DNA from: Rhizomys pruinosus
Lineage: Eukaryota; Chordata; Mammalia; Rodentia; Spalacidae
DNA: 64,000 nt
Reading direction: 5' to 3'
Assembly (NCBI GenBank): GCA_009823505.1
Contig: VZQC01004543.1
Span: 2,615,879-2,679,878, forward strand
Shown: one piece after another, positions 31,482 to 44,039 of the stretch
Position numbering within the stretch: position 1 is the first letter of the stretch
Layout of the letters: each line of letters begins with the position of its first letter
Notes under the pieces: model-generated
What the model saw: the letters and a program-made list of their open reading frames with translations, nothing else
What the model was told of the DNA's origin: nothing
Databases searched by the model: none
Made by a program: the position numbers and the translations under genes

Positions 31482-32870
31482 ATTTTCCTCTAAATTGTGA
31501 CACTCGTTCCTGTGCTCAGAATAAAAACCTAAATATTTTTGTAGATGCCATTGTGATGCAGAGTTTCAGATCTGCCCTGTTTGGAAGGCTGAAGCTCAGG
31601 CTTTCCCCTGTTGGGAAGGCCAAAGCTCAGGATCTGCAGTATGACACCATCCTGAGTCAAATAACACAGCCGTGTATGAAGAATGTTGTTGACACAGGCA
31701 ATAACTTTCCAGGAGATATCCTAAGTCATCAGGATGTTCCTGTTGTAGATGGAATTATGAGCACCTGTCTCTGAGAAGACATCACAAAGAATGAGGTGGT
31801 GAAGTCTAGAAGAAGCAGTGAAGTGGGAGAGAAAAAGGAGTCAAAGCATCAGCCCACATTTCCAAAAACAAAACACTTGCTGGTCATATCAGAATAAAAG
31901 ACAAGCTCAATCACCACCCACAGTATAAAAAAAGGCATTTTACATGAATTTGTGATCTAAATCTGAAGAAAAATAATGACAATTGTATCATAATGGAAAT
32001 TATATGTCTGTGGTCATACACAAGAAAATGTTCATTGATTTTCACTACACAAGATCTACACGGATGAAATGACAATTTAGAAAGAGCTGAGAATTAGGTA
32101 ATGCTCACCCATTAGTATGCACATGCCACTTATGTGAACCGAAGTGGGGAGAGAATACGGCCTCGATCCAGTCCATAGAAGTCTTACACAGCCAGACAAC
32201 AAAGACAAGGAAACTCCAACAAATTCCACATTCTCACTGTTATGTAAAGTCTGGAGGGCCTGATGACCAAAAGTTTCTCCACTTTCTATAGAACTGAATA
32301 TTTGTCTCAAACCTGCGTAAAGTGCAGTGAAGTCACACTTGAGGTTGAAGAAGAGAAGCAGTTCCATTTACAGTAGGTGCATATGAACCACTTCTTTCTC
32401 CAGATCCTTGGAAGTCACTCTGCCTGGGCCTAGTTATGGAAGCTATCTCTATAATCACAGAATTCTGTATGGGAATGAGCAATGTTACCCCATTTATCAC
32501 ATCACTGAAGTCCAGTATTCTCAGTGACATTTACCTACAGTTTTATTTTGATAAGCCCTCTAAGAGTCACATATATAAATGGCAAATTTCACTGGCAATT
32601 AATGAATCACTGTGATCCTGCCGATTGAGCAGTTCTTTGATTTTCACATTTTCACAAAAATGTCCAGTAGCATTATTTGCATTGTCAATACAAGGTCATA
32701 GAAACAGCAACTGTGACTGTTGAAATTCAATCGTTGCTTAGGGACAGGGTGGGAACTTGGAAGACTGGAACATGTCCTCACTGGCTGAATAGACAGTCAA
32801 CTAGTCTATACTCAGGAAGCTAGAAGAGCACATGTTCAAGTACATTCTAGTCTAATAATCGGATTCTTTT
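31482..32870. repeat. V1R unit 1, 5' flank and intron
   Basis: Non-coding; aligns with 56571-58300 in unit 2. Anchors are GATCTGCAGTATGACACCATCCT (about 31636) against GATCTGCAGCATGATGTCATCCT (about 56717) and TTACCTACAGTTTTATTTTGATAAGC (32531) against TTACAGTTGTATTTTGCTAAGC (58140). Short frames in both copies are not conserved as protein. Confidence 0.75.
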
Positions 32871-32876
32871 CAAAAT

Positions 32877-33375
32877 ATTTCATTTTTTTATTTGTGCTTT
32901 GTGCATTTCATACATCATTTTCCAATTCAGATCAGGCATATTTCCCTTTCCCTTCCCCCCTACCCCCACCCCACCCCAGATCATGCATTTTGTCATAAGT
33001 GTCCTGCATCTTTCTCTCAGTTTTTTTTTCATTTTTGAGCTATAAGTGATGATCCATAAGTACAAGCATCCTTCATATGAAACCAATTTACAGGCTGTTG
33101 TGCCCAAACCCCCACAGCCCCACCAACCAGTGGGGGGTGAGGGGTTGTATGTTCAATCAAGTTGATCAAATGAGTGTCCAGACTACATTGCTGTAGTTTC
33201 TCCATTCACCCCAATCTCAGCCCTTACATTCTACCACGCCCCCTCTTCCGCAGATTGTTCCCTAGGCTTAGGAAAGGGGCACAGGTGGATGAGAAGCAAA
33301 ACAGTCCACTCTCTCTGGAGCTGTTGTCTTGGACTCTGGTCAATTCTGGCTGTTTCCTTTCATGGGCTGACAAAA
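32877..33375 (-). mobile_element. L1-type tail plus end of module B, 5'-truncated
   Basis: Minus sense: end of module B (GCTGTGGGGG...GGGCACAACAGCCTG), then an L1-like G-rich 3' end (GGGGTGGGGGTAGGGGGGAA) and an A-rich tail. Breaks off at about 33375. Confidence 0.75.
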
Positions 33376-33844
33376 TCTCTGCCTTTATTTGCATTTTATG
33401 TTTTCCTGTAAACATTGACACCAAAAACTTAATTCAGATAAAATCATCCAACAGAGTACCAGTGACATGTATAAAATGATATATTTTGGGCTGATTAAAA
33501 CAGAGCTGTAGTTACATTTTGTTGTCTTACGAAAAGGTGCTCACATTCCAAGTTTGATTTCACAAGTGCAGGATAAACCTTGTATTTTCAGTGTCACATG
33601 AAATCCTCATTTTCTATTTTCGCAGGGGAGAAAGTTTCAATGTGGTATCTGTGAAGCAATTATTAAGCTCTGGTACTTTGTATAAAACACAATATGAAAT
33701 ATTTATGTTAGTGGTAAATTAGCTTACTAAATTTTTCAGTTTAAAAATCCCTACAAAGGTGAAATATTTTTAAATACCTAATTATTTTGTTGTGAATGAG
33801 ATATGTTCAGGTTGGGTGTAGAATTACCAAATGGTTGCCTTGTG

Positions 33845-33990
33845 GCAGAGGAGATCAGAAGAGGGCACCCTTACCCTTGTTACTGGAATAGCAGACAATT
33901 ATGGGCTACTCTGTGGTTTCAAGGAATAGAAGCTGTGTCCTGTGCAATAGCAGCTAGTTATCAAACACCAAGCTATCTCCCCAGCCCTTA
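33845..33990 (-). mobile_element. B2-type SINE fragment, old
   Basis: GAGATCAGAAGAGGGCACCC and AGCTATCTCCCCAGCCC mark a diverged minus-strand B2. The surrounding 33376-34877 is otherwise non-coding V1R 5' flank, alignable in places with 58300-59890. Confidence 0.6.
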
Positions 33991-34877
33991 CATTTACTAA
34001 TTCTTTTATTGGTGAAAATAAGTCCTCAAATAAAATTATTATCCACTCAAATATAGGATAAATATTATTACATGTAGAGGAGAAACATATGCAAAAAGAT
34101 TCTGAAGATTATGTTGCTTTTCACATTGAACAAATTAAAGAAGAAACTATTGCTGCAAGCACAGCTCAGTACTACATCCTGTATGCTTTGGACAGGTGCC
34201 TCTGTTCAGTTGACAGAATAAATAAGCAATCACAGTAGCTATGTCTCCAGGTCTGGATGAATATTATAATCTTATCACTCCAGGAGAAAAAGCACAAAAT
34301 ACAGTTGTTTCTGACAATCTCGGCCCATCATTCTTACTGTATCTTCACATCAATGTTCTGTTCAAGAGAGTGACACTGAAAACTGTAGTTATCATATCCC
34401 TGACCACTTAGTGCAGACTGTCTAAATGACTGGACCATAAACATACTTTTTCATAAGAACATACTTTTAATTCAGGAACAAATTATGTCCTGACTTCATC
34501 CAAGGAATGTTTATTTTTATATCTCATTTTAATGTTGATTGTAGGCATGAAATCAGTATGAACCCAGCTAGATGAAAAATAATACTAAAAATGTAGTCTG
34601 TGTTTCAGGCCATTTAGTCTCGACAGTAAATTAGCTTTTTTTAACACCTTAAACACATTGGCAGATACATCATTACCCATGTTATTCACCAATGAGAAAC
34701 TCATAGCAGTGTATCAGTAGCCTTCAGCAACCGGCTCAATATCAGGACCCACTTTATAGGATCTTCTTAACTCACATATCCATTTCATGGTTCTGTTTGT
34801 ACCCCAGATTCCGTTTCTAAGGACATTTACTCAGATCCCTTTTCATTGCTAGTTCTGCCTCTCAAACTGGAATACCA

Positions 34878-35205
34878 ACACTCACCTGGATGCTTGCATC
34901 TGCAGGATGATGGCCTCAGTGTACAGAGCCTGACTTCATAATAATCACCACACAGGAGAGGAAGCAGTTCACCCCGACCTAAAATAATGCAGCTTCCCTT
35001 CAGAACTGAAAATTTCACTTCATAAACTACCGGTGACAGGACAGCCTATGGGAGTTGAGGACTTCTGTGGGTCATTTTTCCAGTTGTTAATTACCAAAAT
35101 TACTTCAGATTTCCTTGTGAGTATCTCCAAAGAAACAAAAATATGATAAAAATGCTAATTAAGTTTTCATGATCCCTGCAGGCTGACACTGTCTCCTGTT
35201 AAAAA
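34878..35205 (-). promoter_or_regulatory. V1R 5' non-coding exon and promoter-proximal block, unit 1
   Basis: In minus sense the block ends at a splice donor CCAG|GTGAGTGTT (exon end 34886). It matches 59891-60235 (minus) and 36715-37062 (plus), including GCATC...CTGCAGATGCAAGC upstream of the donor and GACACTGTCTCCTG-type sequence further 5'. Many V1R genes have untranslated 5' exons joined to a single coding exon; position and donor conservation suggest this is one. The transcription start is not determined. Confidence 0.6.
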
Positions 35206-35329
35206 GTGTGGGAACGTTTATGGTCTGATTTGTGAGAGATTTCAAAGAAGTTTTTGTGTCTCCCTGGATTCCAACTTTTCTGACTTCTTCCAACAGAAAT
35301 CACCCCAGGTATTTATTTCTGAACCCTAT

Positions 35330-35447
35330 CCTACCCCTGGAACTGGAGTTAAAGATGGTTCTCAGCTGCCGTGTGGGTGCTGGGGATCGAACTCGGGTCC
35401 TCTGCAAGAGCAGTCGGTGCTCTTAACCACTAGGCCATCTTGCCAGC
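35330..35447 (-). mobile_element. B2-type SINE, truncated
   Basis: Only the tRNA-like head half of a minus-strand B2, with GGTTCG-type B box (GATCGAACTCGGGTCC on plus). Absent from the equivalent place in unit 2. Confidence 0.85.
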
Positions 35448-35459
35448 CCAACCAAGATA

Positions 35460-36320
35460 CCTTCTTACTAAGTGCAAAATAATCATCCTTATATTTACAG
35501 ACCAGCATCGCAGATACCACTCAATAAAGACGCTTCTTTTGCAGCAGATGAATAATATTACAGAGTCCCACAGTTGTTCACACACAGACCTTATCTCTTA
35601 ATTGCCCACTCCTGTGAATTGCATCTACAATTAACCTAAACACCTAAGCTCGGGCAGGATAGGACAAAGGGTCATGAGGACACTAATTAATCTCTCAACA
35701 TTCATTAGTGAAGCTCCTTCATGCAACAGGGGGCCAAGTACTCAAAAGGTCGTGAATGGCCAAACAATGGAGACTGGGAGTCTGCAGATTGTGCGTCCAC
35801 TACCAGGTCTAGTATATTCATATTCACTCCTCCAGGGTTCAGGCAACATTGCTGAAGAGGAGGCAGAATGATTGTAGGAGTCAGAGAAGTGAATCAAGTC
35901 CATATGGAAAATGAATCCTTCAAGCTCCAGGGGCCCTGCTCATATGAACCTACAGCAATGTTGTCAGCATGCACAAGACCCATGCAAGTTCAATCAGACA
36001 AAAACCCAATATATAACTCTGGAAGTGATTAGCAGAATAAAACTTTAACTGTAAAAGTATCAGCAGCCAATTATTATTGGTTGATAAAGACTAGCTTTCT
36101 TAAAGTGAGGGACTCTGAAGAGGCTGACTCAAGCTCAGTGGATGAATTTGAACTGGGGAATAGACAAGGAGATAAATATGGCACAATAGGTCATGACAAA
36201 CATGACAGAATGTGTAAATTCCAGATGTGGTGCTATAGGAGGGTGCTAATGGAGAATGGGAGTATAAAGAAGACTAAGACTGATTGAGATGTTATGTGTG
36301 AAATACACAAACATTCAATT
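35460..36320. repeat. interspersed element shared between V1R units
   Basis: Related to 19330-19930, 54600-55380 and 60930-61640, and more weakly to 45840-46330. Shared landmarks are the TCA(C)CAGTAAAGTTTCC-type segment, GCATGCACAAGACCCATGC and a 3' end TGTGTGAAATACACAAACATTC. It may be an old L1 3'-end lineage. Non-coding. Confidence 0.5.
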
Positions 36321-36714
36321 AAAACATTACTCTCTGCCCCCCAAAAGAATAGAATTTGTCAGCTGTCCCACTATTAAGAGTTGGCCTTACCCATGTTAAA
36401 ATGAGTCACAGAGATCCAGTAAATCTCTGTTTCACCTCATTGTCAGTTTGGCAGTTTTCTTAGAATAGTATCATGCTATCACCTGTTATACAAATTAGCA
36501 CAATGGTTCCCAATATGTATTTTGATATTACACAAATCTTTCAGGAGAAATTCTTCTCAAATCTTCACTGATTCTGTCATATTGCTGGGTGTCTTAAAGT
36601 GATGTAGGTGAAGTATTATAAACTTTAGACCTAATTTAATTTCTGTTTGAAGAATGAATTCAAATAAGATACAGCCACTTGTTTTTAATTTCTCAGATAT
36701 CACAACATAAAGTT

Positions 36715-37062
36715 TTCAAAAAGTTATCATGAGACACTGTGTGCTGGTATGGATCATAGAAACTTAAGAGCATTTTCAAAACACTTTGTCTCTAGAAGTC
36801 ACTCACATGGAATCCTTAACTGGTGTGTGCAATTAACACAATTAACTGGAAAAGTTTCATAAAAGTTCTTGAATCTCAAGGCCAATACTGTGATTGCCAG
36901 TGCAGGTGAAATGAAAATTGTAGCACTGAAGGAAGGTGAGATCGCAGAGTCATAGAACTTTATCTAGGAATAGACCAACCTCCCTCAACCACAGAGCTCA
37001 TTAACATGAAGACAAGTTCTGTCCACTGAGTGCACAGTCCTGCAGAGAAAGGGAGTCAGGTG
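36715..37062 (+). promoter_or_regulatory. V1R 5' non-coding exon and promoter-proximal block, inverted copy
   Basis: Plus-strand copy of the block at 59891-60235. Identical stretches include AACTTAAGAGCATTTT, GCAATTAACACAATTA and GTGCACAGTCCTGCAGAGAAA. It ends in the donor CAG|GTGAGT (exon end 37059). No V1R coding exon was found downstream on the plus strand up to 51 kb, so the gene it belonged to is missing or lies further away. With the minus-strand block at 34878-35205 it forms a divergent pair. Confidence 0.6.
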
Positions 37063-37289
37063 AGTGACTTCCATTTAATTCTGAGGGGAAGACCCTGTAA
37101 AACAGAGATATGAGTATTTCTATCTGCCAAAGGGAATATGGTAAGGATACAGAACCAGGAAATGGTCACAGGAGGGCCAAGCTATTCCATATTTAAGGCA
37201 AAAGCAACTAAAGTTGTCCTAATCCAACTCCAATCTAGGATGGATAGCAAAGATTTTAAGTAATTGTCTACTGAGAATGACTGTGTGTG

Positions 37290-37720
37290 AGAAAGCTCAG
37301 GGTCATGAAGTGTCTCTGAAGGTGCTTAGAGACTCTAGTAATAAATCAGTTCTGTGTTCACTTCAAATGACATGAAACAAACACTTATTTTTCAGTACTA
37401 CTAGTAATAAAAATAATAATGTTGATGGATTCCTCTTGATTTCATGACTATAACAAACATTGGCATGAGTTATGACACTCATCTGATACTTGGATGAAAT
37501 CATACTGCAAGTCTGTTGCTGGACAAAGGGTATTTTTGTATGAAACTCAAAGCTTATGATCCAGTTATGGAGACAGTGAGTGCACAGTGGGTGTTCACTG
37601 GGATGATGACTACTTAGAATTCCTCTCTTGAGCTTGAGAACATACCATTGAAAACAATGTACAGTACGAATATTGTGCCATGACTGTCAGGAGCAACAAG
37701 AAGGATAAGTCCACTGGCAG
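37290..37720 (+). repeat. V1R 5' intron block, duplicated at 62457-62850
   Basis: Same-orientation match: TCATGAAGTGTCTCTGAAGGTGCTT against TAATGAAGTGTCTGTGAGAGTGCTT and GACTGTCAGGAG in both. Non-coding. Confidence 0.65.
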
Positions 37721-37804
37721 ATCCAGGAAGTCCTCAGCTCTCAGCTAAGAAAAAAACTGGCTCTTTTTATTTGGGGGGGGGGTATTGACCCTAAACTACC
37801 TAAC

Positions 37805-38050
37805 CAATTTTTTATTTATTTAGTTATTTCTGTATGTGTATGAATGTACTGTCTGCATGCAAGTTTGTGCACCCGTGTCGTGCAATGCCGCGGAGGTCAG
37901 AAGAGGGTCTCGGACTCCCCTGGAACTGGAGTTCTCCTGGAATTGGAGTTTTGGATGGTTCTCGGCTGCCATGTGGGTGCTGGGGATCGAACCTGGGTCC
38001 TCTGCAAGAGCGGTTGGTGCTCTTAACCGCTAGGCCATCTCTCCAGTCCA
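37805..38050 (-). mobile_element. B2-type SINE with duplicated AACTGGAGTT segment
   Basis: Minus-strand copy with very little divergence. The middle contains the tandem GGAACTGGAGTTCTCCTGGAATTGGAGTT (plus strand), a variant also seen at 38905, 50572, 53108 and 63523. Confidence 0.95.
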
Positions 38051-38059
38051 GCCAATTTT

Positions 38060-38904
38060 TATCTCCTACTTTTATCACATTACCCTCTGAGGAGGTTGCA
38101 CCAATTGCCAAGAGGTAATTGGGGCACTGACTGCTCTGACTTCTTCCATGCTGAGAATGGGCATAGGAGGTGGCAACTGGGGTACACCTGCTCAGTAGAT
38201 CTATGTAAAAGACCCTAAAAAGTATGGTTACAGAGAGAACAAAATCTTTGACCAGTGCCTGTGTAGGTGAGAGTAGCTAGGTACATTTTCTAGGCAGGGA
38301 ACCAAGAGATGAACAGGGTGAATTAAATGTACAACTTAAAAGACCATTGGAATCTCTCAATGAGGGTTTTCAAAGCATCAGTTATTGGGCTTCACTTTTT
38401 GTTCATTTGTCCATGATGTCTGGACTCAGCATTTGCTTTCCAGGAGTGGTCCATAGTCACACTGTGAGTTTTCCCTTAGGTAACTGCTTGAACAAAAAGA
38501 GGAAACTTTATTATTTGGTAACAACAGATCTCATATGACTTTAAATGATTTAAAATCTAGTGTTTGGAGGCACAATCTTTCAGACTTTAAAGGAAATATA
38601 AGGATTACTTATCTTTTGGTTATACTTTCCTCGTGGGTGTTTAAGTCCATACAGTAAACCCAGATTAACCAACTTTTGTTTTCAGCCAAATTGGTATGGG
38701 CATTATGTATGGTGGTTATCCATCCAGAAAGGCTGAATGACACCAGTGTAATACTTTTAATTACTGTATAATATTCTGGATAGGGCTTAGACAGAAAGTT
38801 CAAGCAGTTTTGTGTAATACTGACTGGAGGAGGGACTTAACATGATAGATTAAGCAGGCATAGCCCACAAGATAGAATTAAATAATTTCAAGCTTATTTT
38901 AAAT
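38060..38904. other. no gene recognised
   Basis: AT-rich, no open frame above about 65 codons with any family resemblance and no clear repeat. Confidence 0.5.
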
Positions 38905-39075
38905 GTCTGAAACTCCAATTCCAGGAGAACTCCAGTTCCAGGGGAATCTGACACCCTCTTCTGACTTTCGCGGCATTGCATGACACGGGTGCACAAACTT
39001 GCATGCAAACAATACATTTATACACATACAAAAATAAATTAAATTAAATTAAAAAAATAAAATAAAATAAAAAAG
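38905..39075 (+). mobile_element. B2-type SINE, 5'-truncated
   Basis: Plus-strand 3' part of a B2 starting at ACTCCAATTCCAGGAGAAC and ending in AAATTAAAT-rich sequence. Confidence 0.9.
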
Positions 39076-39079
39076 ATAA

Positions 39080-41250
39080 ATGTCAGCTGATCAGTACAAT
39101 TACTACAATCAGGAACAATCTCTTTCTTTTTCAGACTCCTTATCCTGATTTATGGTTTTCCCAGAAAGACAGGATTTTTAACACATAACAGAAGACAGGA
39201 AATAAACTGATAAGGATTACCAAGCCCATCCAGACTGTTTTCTTTTGCACTGCATAACAGCTGGTTCAGGAAGATAGAATCTAGTTTTGATCTGAATTAT
39301 CTGGTTAGGCCAAAGGAAATATCAAAAGCAACTCTTGCAAGAAACATAAAGTACATTTTTCAGTAGACATAGGTAACCCACTAATTGTCTGTGTCCATTT
39401 AATCCAAACCTGTAACAGAGAGTCAGGTTCAAGCCAGGAGTGGACTGAGAATTAACTCTGGATATTCAAAATCCTATTCATGTCACTAGTAAACTAGCTT
39501 GAGCGTTTATACCAATTTAGTTTAATACAGGTATCTTATCATTTTAATATACCTTGAAGTGCCATGTGATATGCATATAAAGGTTGGACAAAAACTGAAC
39601 ACTCTTAAACAAACCTGGACTAGATATACATTTTTATTCTTGAACTAGTTGACCAAACCTTGGAAATTTAAGCTTATTTATATAGTGTCCTTTTTACTTG
39701 TCACTACAAACCTCCTCAGACTTTTATTACTTGCATAGACTTTTTCATCATCCTCACATAAATCCTTACTAAAAATACATTTTTAACATTTTCCACCTTT
39801 TATATCATTTTAATACCATGAGACATAGCATTTATAAACCAATTAACCCTTAATTGTGCAGATTTACTAAGTAATTAATATTTATTTTCCATGTAATGAG
39901 ATGGAACAGTTATCTGAAATACACTAGTATAAACTGTGAGATGTTCGTGCCAGCTTGGGAGCAGGTTTTGAACAACCAATTTTCTTTGAGTGCTTAGAGG
40001 TATTTCACCTAGGCCTGGCAAATGTCCCCATATGTGTAACCTCTGGAAATAAATTACACCCTAAAACAGAATTGATCATTCCTTAAAATGAACTTATACT
40101 TTAAGGACCAAAAACCATAGTTTAATTTAGCAGTTTTAGCTCACATGACAGTTTAATTTTGAATCAACTTGATATCAAGTAAGTCATTAGCATTAGATGC
40201 AAGCCTATTCATTTAGACAGCTCCATAAAACAAATATGTTTAATAGTTTCAAACCCAAAACTTCAGCACCTTGATGAAAACTCTAAATTAGAGATGAAAA
40301 CTTAAATCAGACTAAAACATGACTCTTAAGTTTATAACAGTCAACATAACAACATTTTACAGTACTGAGGTCGTGTAGCTGTGAGGTACATTTTCTGACT
40401 CAAAAATTCTACAGTAAAGATCTTTACGTTTTTGAAATGATCTGCATAGATTTTTGTAAACATATGTTTTAAGCAAGGTGCTGTTTATGAACTGACCTGC
40501 TTCTCACAGCTACTGACATGCACCCTACTGAGTCATTAGAGAAAAAGGAGGTCACCTTCCTAGATAAGCCTGCTGGAGTCTAGACCCAGAGTCTACTGTG
40601 GGTCCCTTGAGTCCCTACTGTATGACCTGTCACAGCCATTGGTCTCTGATATTTACAGCTTGATAGGATAGCTCTGTATTGGACAAAAAGCATTAGGAAA
40701 ATCACCTAGAAACCTTGGTTGAGCTAGGATTGAAAGCATGCTAAGAATAAACATGTGGCCCATCACATCTGGCTGGGGAACTTCCAGGAGTGGACACATC
40801 AGCAGGACAGCAGTTCAAAACCAGGTAGGTATGTTTGCTTCCTAAGAGAAGGAAGGGGGTAGGGGGAACAGATAGTAAACACAATAAAGCCCATTAGCTA
40901 CCCTAGGAGAGGTAGCGCTCCCATTCTGGAGGAAAGAAACAGGGCTGTCCTGGTATAAGTTCTCCACCAAAACCAGACTAAGATATACACATACCTCAGT
41001 CTCCTGAGTGCTGAGACAGAGTTTGGAAAGATATTTTTAGGGTAGACAGGTCACACAATTAAAATATTTATATTTCTGATTATGCACATCAGAATAAGAT
41101 TTTACTAAGTATGAGGGCTTAATGCACGTTCACCCTCCAAATAGGTTCTTACCCATAAGCTGAACTGAGGTTCCACAGTTTAAAAAGACTCAAACACACA
41201 TTCAAATCATCAGGAGCCTGGGGCGAGAGGGCTGCTCTATCGTCTTAAAG
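39080..41250. other. long AT-rich stretch without a recognised gene
   Basis: No coding potential seen. Composition and scattered segments (GGCCTGGCAAATG, AAATAAATTACACC) recall the AT-rich extension of module A (12120-13140), but the match is too weak to call. Confidence 0.35.
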
Positions 41251-41257
41251 TGATCAC

Positions 41258-41415
41258 AATAATTTTTTTGTCTTTTTGGGACAGAGTCTCCCTGTAGCTC
41301 TGGCTGTCCTGAAACTCACTCTGTAGACCTCACTCTGCCTATGAACTCACAGACATCTGCCTGCTTCTGCCTCCCAAGTGCTAGGATTAAAGGTGTGAGT
41401 AACCACGCCCTGCTA
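41258..41415 (-). mobile_element. B1 SINE, diverged
   Basis: Reverse-oriented B1: GGGACAGAGTCTCCCTGTAGC through TGCCTCCCAAGTGCTAGGAT on plus. Confidence 0.9.
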
Positions 41416-41924
41416 GGGGAGTAAAAACATGGAGTGAAGTACAGTTTACATGAGTTTGATTCACCCAGTTCTCTGAGACCAACTCTTCCACAACAAAAAC
41501 ACACAGCACACAGGAGGGACTGACATCCAGATCACCAAGGATGGCACAGACCCAGAGAGGTCCCTTTTCCTCCCATGAGGAAGAAGGGAGGGAGGGAAAC
41601 AGGCTCAAAAATTCTTGCAGAATCATAACAGAGCCCAAAACCTGTTCTAGGCTGCTCTCCCTCACCTTTTGGAGGCAACAGCCTATAATGCACCCCTGGA
41701 AGCCATGCAGCACCCCAAATGATCCATGTGCCAGACCCCAAAATTGGTGTCTAGCAGAGATGTAAAGGTTGCCACGTGGGCACTCCAGAGAGCTCAGGAA
41801 TTGCCCAATCTCTGAAGAACTCCTCCCAAGCCAGACCAGGATTCCTGACTAACTGCTGATGCAAATTTTACTAGCTAGTAAGAGGCAGATTATCTTTGAT
41901 CCTTCTAGATAGGTGTAGTAGCTG

Positions 41925-42037
41925 GGTGGAAACTCACCAAAGCAGACCAGATGGGCTGATTTTGAGTTCACAAAGAACTGCCTGCCGCAAACTCCCAAGG
42001 ACTGGGATAAAAGGTGTGTGCCACTATACCTGGTCCA
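41925..42037 (-). mobile_element. B1 SINE fragment
   Basis: Remnant with TTGAGTTCACAAAGAACTGCC and GGGATAAAAGGTGTGTGCCAC. Confidence 0.6.
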
Positions 42038-42360
42038 AGAATTAATTCCCAGTCCAGAAGGCTAGTTAATGTTAAATCAGGGATATATCTACCCAGAGAA
42101 TCTGGCCTTCAGAGGTCTCAAAAAAAGTATTTAATTCCAAAATAGGCAAGTTTCCTCATACAATCACTTTTGAAAGCAGACAAAAACCAAAATGTCATCT
42201 TAGAAAATAGGATCCTTAAAAATTCAACTCAGAGGCTAATTCCTATAAAAATAACCACCTGTTGTGAAACATTTGATAGACTTAGAGAAAATAAATTTAG
42301 AGATCTCTATAGTATGCAAATTTTAGGTCTATAAATGTATTTTAAAATATCAATTTTTTA

Positions 42361-43617
42361 GATATATAGGTATTTAAGCAGCACTAATAGTTATGGTAGG
42401 TTACTTTAGCATAGACACATGTTTGGATATGTTAATCCATGAATTACAATTTTCCCCCCTGTTAAATATGACAGGGTCTTACTGTGGCTTATAACATCTC
42501 CTAACCTGTAGAGGATGTAAGCTTGTGGCATCAGCCATGGGTTATTTCTCCAAGGGGAGAGCCAATAGCCAATTAGATTTGGGATATACAGGCACATGGC
42601 TGCCTCTGCTGCACAGTATTTCCAGGCAGGTGAGGTGTAGCTGGTGCTGACGGTGGAGTCTTGCTTGACTCAGGGAGACCCATATTTGCTTTATTGGTTT
42701 AGTGGCCTTTGGTAACACTCTCTGGCATTCCAGAGGCCATCTGTACACTTGCATGTGTGGTCTCAATACATCCCTCCCATGTTAACGTCAGGTCTTCGGC
42801 AGCAGGGTCTTATTGCCTCTCCTCCTGTAGGTATCCCAACTTAGAGGCAAGGAGCCCTTACCTTTTGTGGGGCCTTGGATCCCCTGGCCAACATCCACCT
42901 GGTAGAACAATCCATTGCTGATGTCAGAGCTCCTGTATTAATATATTTTGCCTGAGTGCATAGCCCTAGGACTTTAGTATTATATTTGGTTCTGAACAGA
43001 GAGTAATCCCTTCCACAGTTCCCATGTCTAGTAGTCAATTAAAGAAAGCAGTTTTACCGGTTTTATAAGAGATTACCTCTACAATAGTTGTCTCCAATTT
43101 ACAGTTGGGGAGCGACCTCATCATTGTCATATTTCTCCTTGTTCTATGGGTGGGAAGGCAAGGAAGTCCCTCATATCAAAACCTTTGCGGAAACTAGAAG
43201 GTAAGTTTCATTAGACTCATTATAACTAGTTGTTACATTAGGATCCACAGAGGGGTTCGATGTTTATCAACCTGTCACCCCCCACTGGATGGTGGGGCTG
43301 TAGGTGTTTGGGCACAACAGCCTGCAGATAGGTTTTGCATGAAGGATGCTTGTACTCATGGATTATCACTTATAGCTAAAAATGAAAAAAAAAAAACTGA
43401 GAGAAAGATGCAGGACAGTTATGGCAGAATGCATGATCTGGGATGGGGTGGGGGTGGGGGGGAGGGAAAGGGAAATAAGCCTGAACTGAATTGGAAAAAT
43501 GTATGAAATGCACAAAGCATCAATAAAAACTAATTGAAAAAAATACCCACGTGCAGAATTTTGTTTGAGTATAAGTTTCAGTTCACTTGAATAAATACTA
43601 AAAAACAAAAACAAAAA
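42361..43617 (+). mobile_element. twin-primed L1-type insertion with 3' transduction
   Basis: The flanking target duplication is about 15 bp (AAATATCAATTTTTTA at 42345-42360, AAATATCAATTTTTA at 43618-43632). From 42361 to about 43265 module B is in antisense; from about 43266 to 43546 the element's 3' end is in sense with the G-rich tract and TATGAAATGCACAAAGC...AATAAA. This inverted-then-sense layout is the signature of twin priming. After the first A-run a unique segment (about 43549-43600) ends in ATAAATACT and a second A-rich run, as expected for read-through of the source element's polyadenylation signal. Confidence 0.8.
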
Positions 43618-43632
43618 AAATATCAATTTTTA

Positions 43633-44039
43633 AAGTTTGCACATTCATATCTAGTCTGGCATGCCAAAATGAATGATTCTGTGCACATAAAGGATTGAAA
43701 CATGAAGTGACCACTTTGTTTGACAGAACAAACATGAGACAATTATGACTGAATTACAAACACACGCAAAAACTTAGTCACATGCTTAGACATGAGGAAG
43801 AACAATTATCGTAAACAAAAGACATAGTCAGATGAAGAGAGGAAATGCTGTGCACATGGAGCTGACACCCTGTTGGTCCCAGAATCAAAAATCCAAACCC
43901 CTTGCCTGGACTGCAAATCACTGAGGTGAACCCCATTTTTGCACTTTACCAGTGGAGAATTGGGACATTCACCAGCTCAAAGTTCATGGAGCAGTACTGC
44001 ACACAGTTTCTCCTAACTGAGCATCCCAGACCAGAAAAT
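43633..44039. other. no gene recognised
   Basis: Non-coding. Possibly the deeper part of the ERV whose LTR is at 44690-45024, but nothing retroviral could be read. Confidence 0.4.

Noticed and set aside
32077..32367. 96-codon ORF upstream of the V1R fragment
   Set aside because: The paralogous stretch (57752-57985) aligns as DNA but shifts frame and has stops, so it is conserved flank, not coding.
37824..38118. several overlapping ORFs of 60-95 codons on both strands
   Set aside because: All are translations of one young B2 SINE; similar frames appear at every intact copy.
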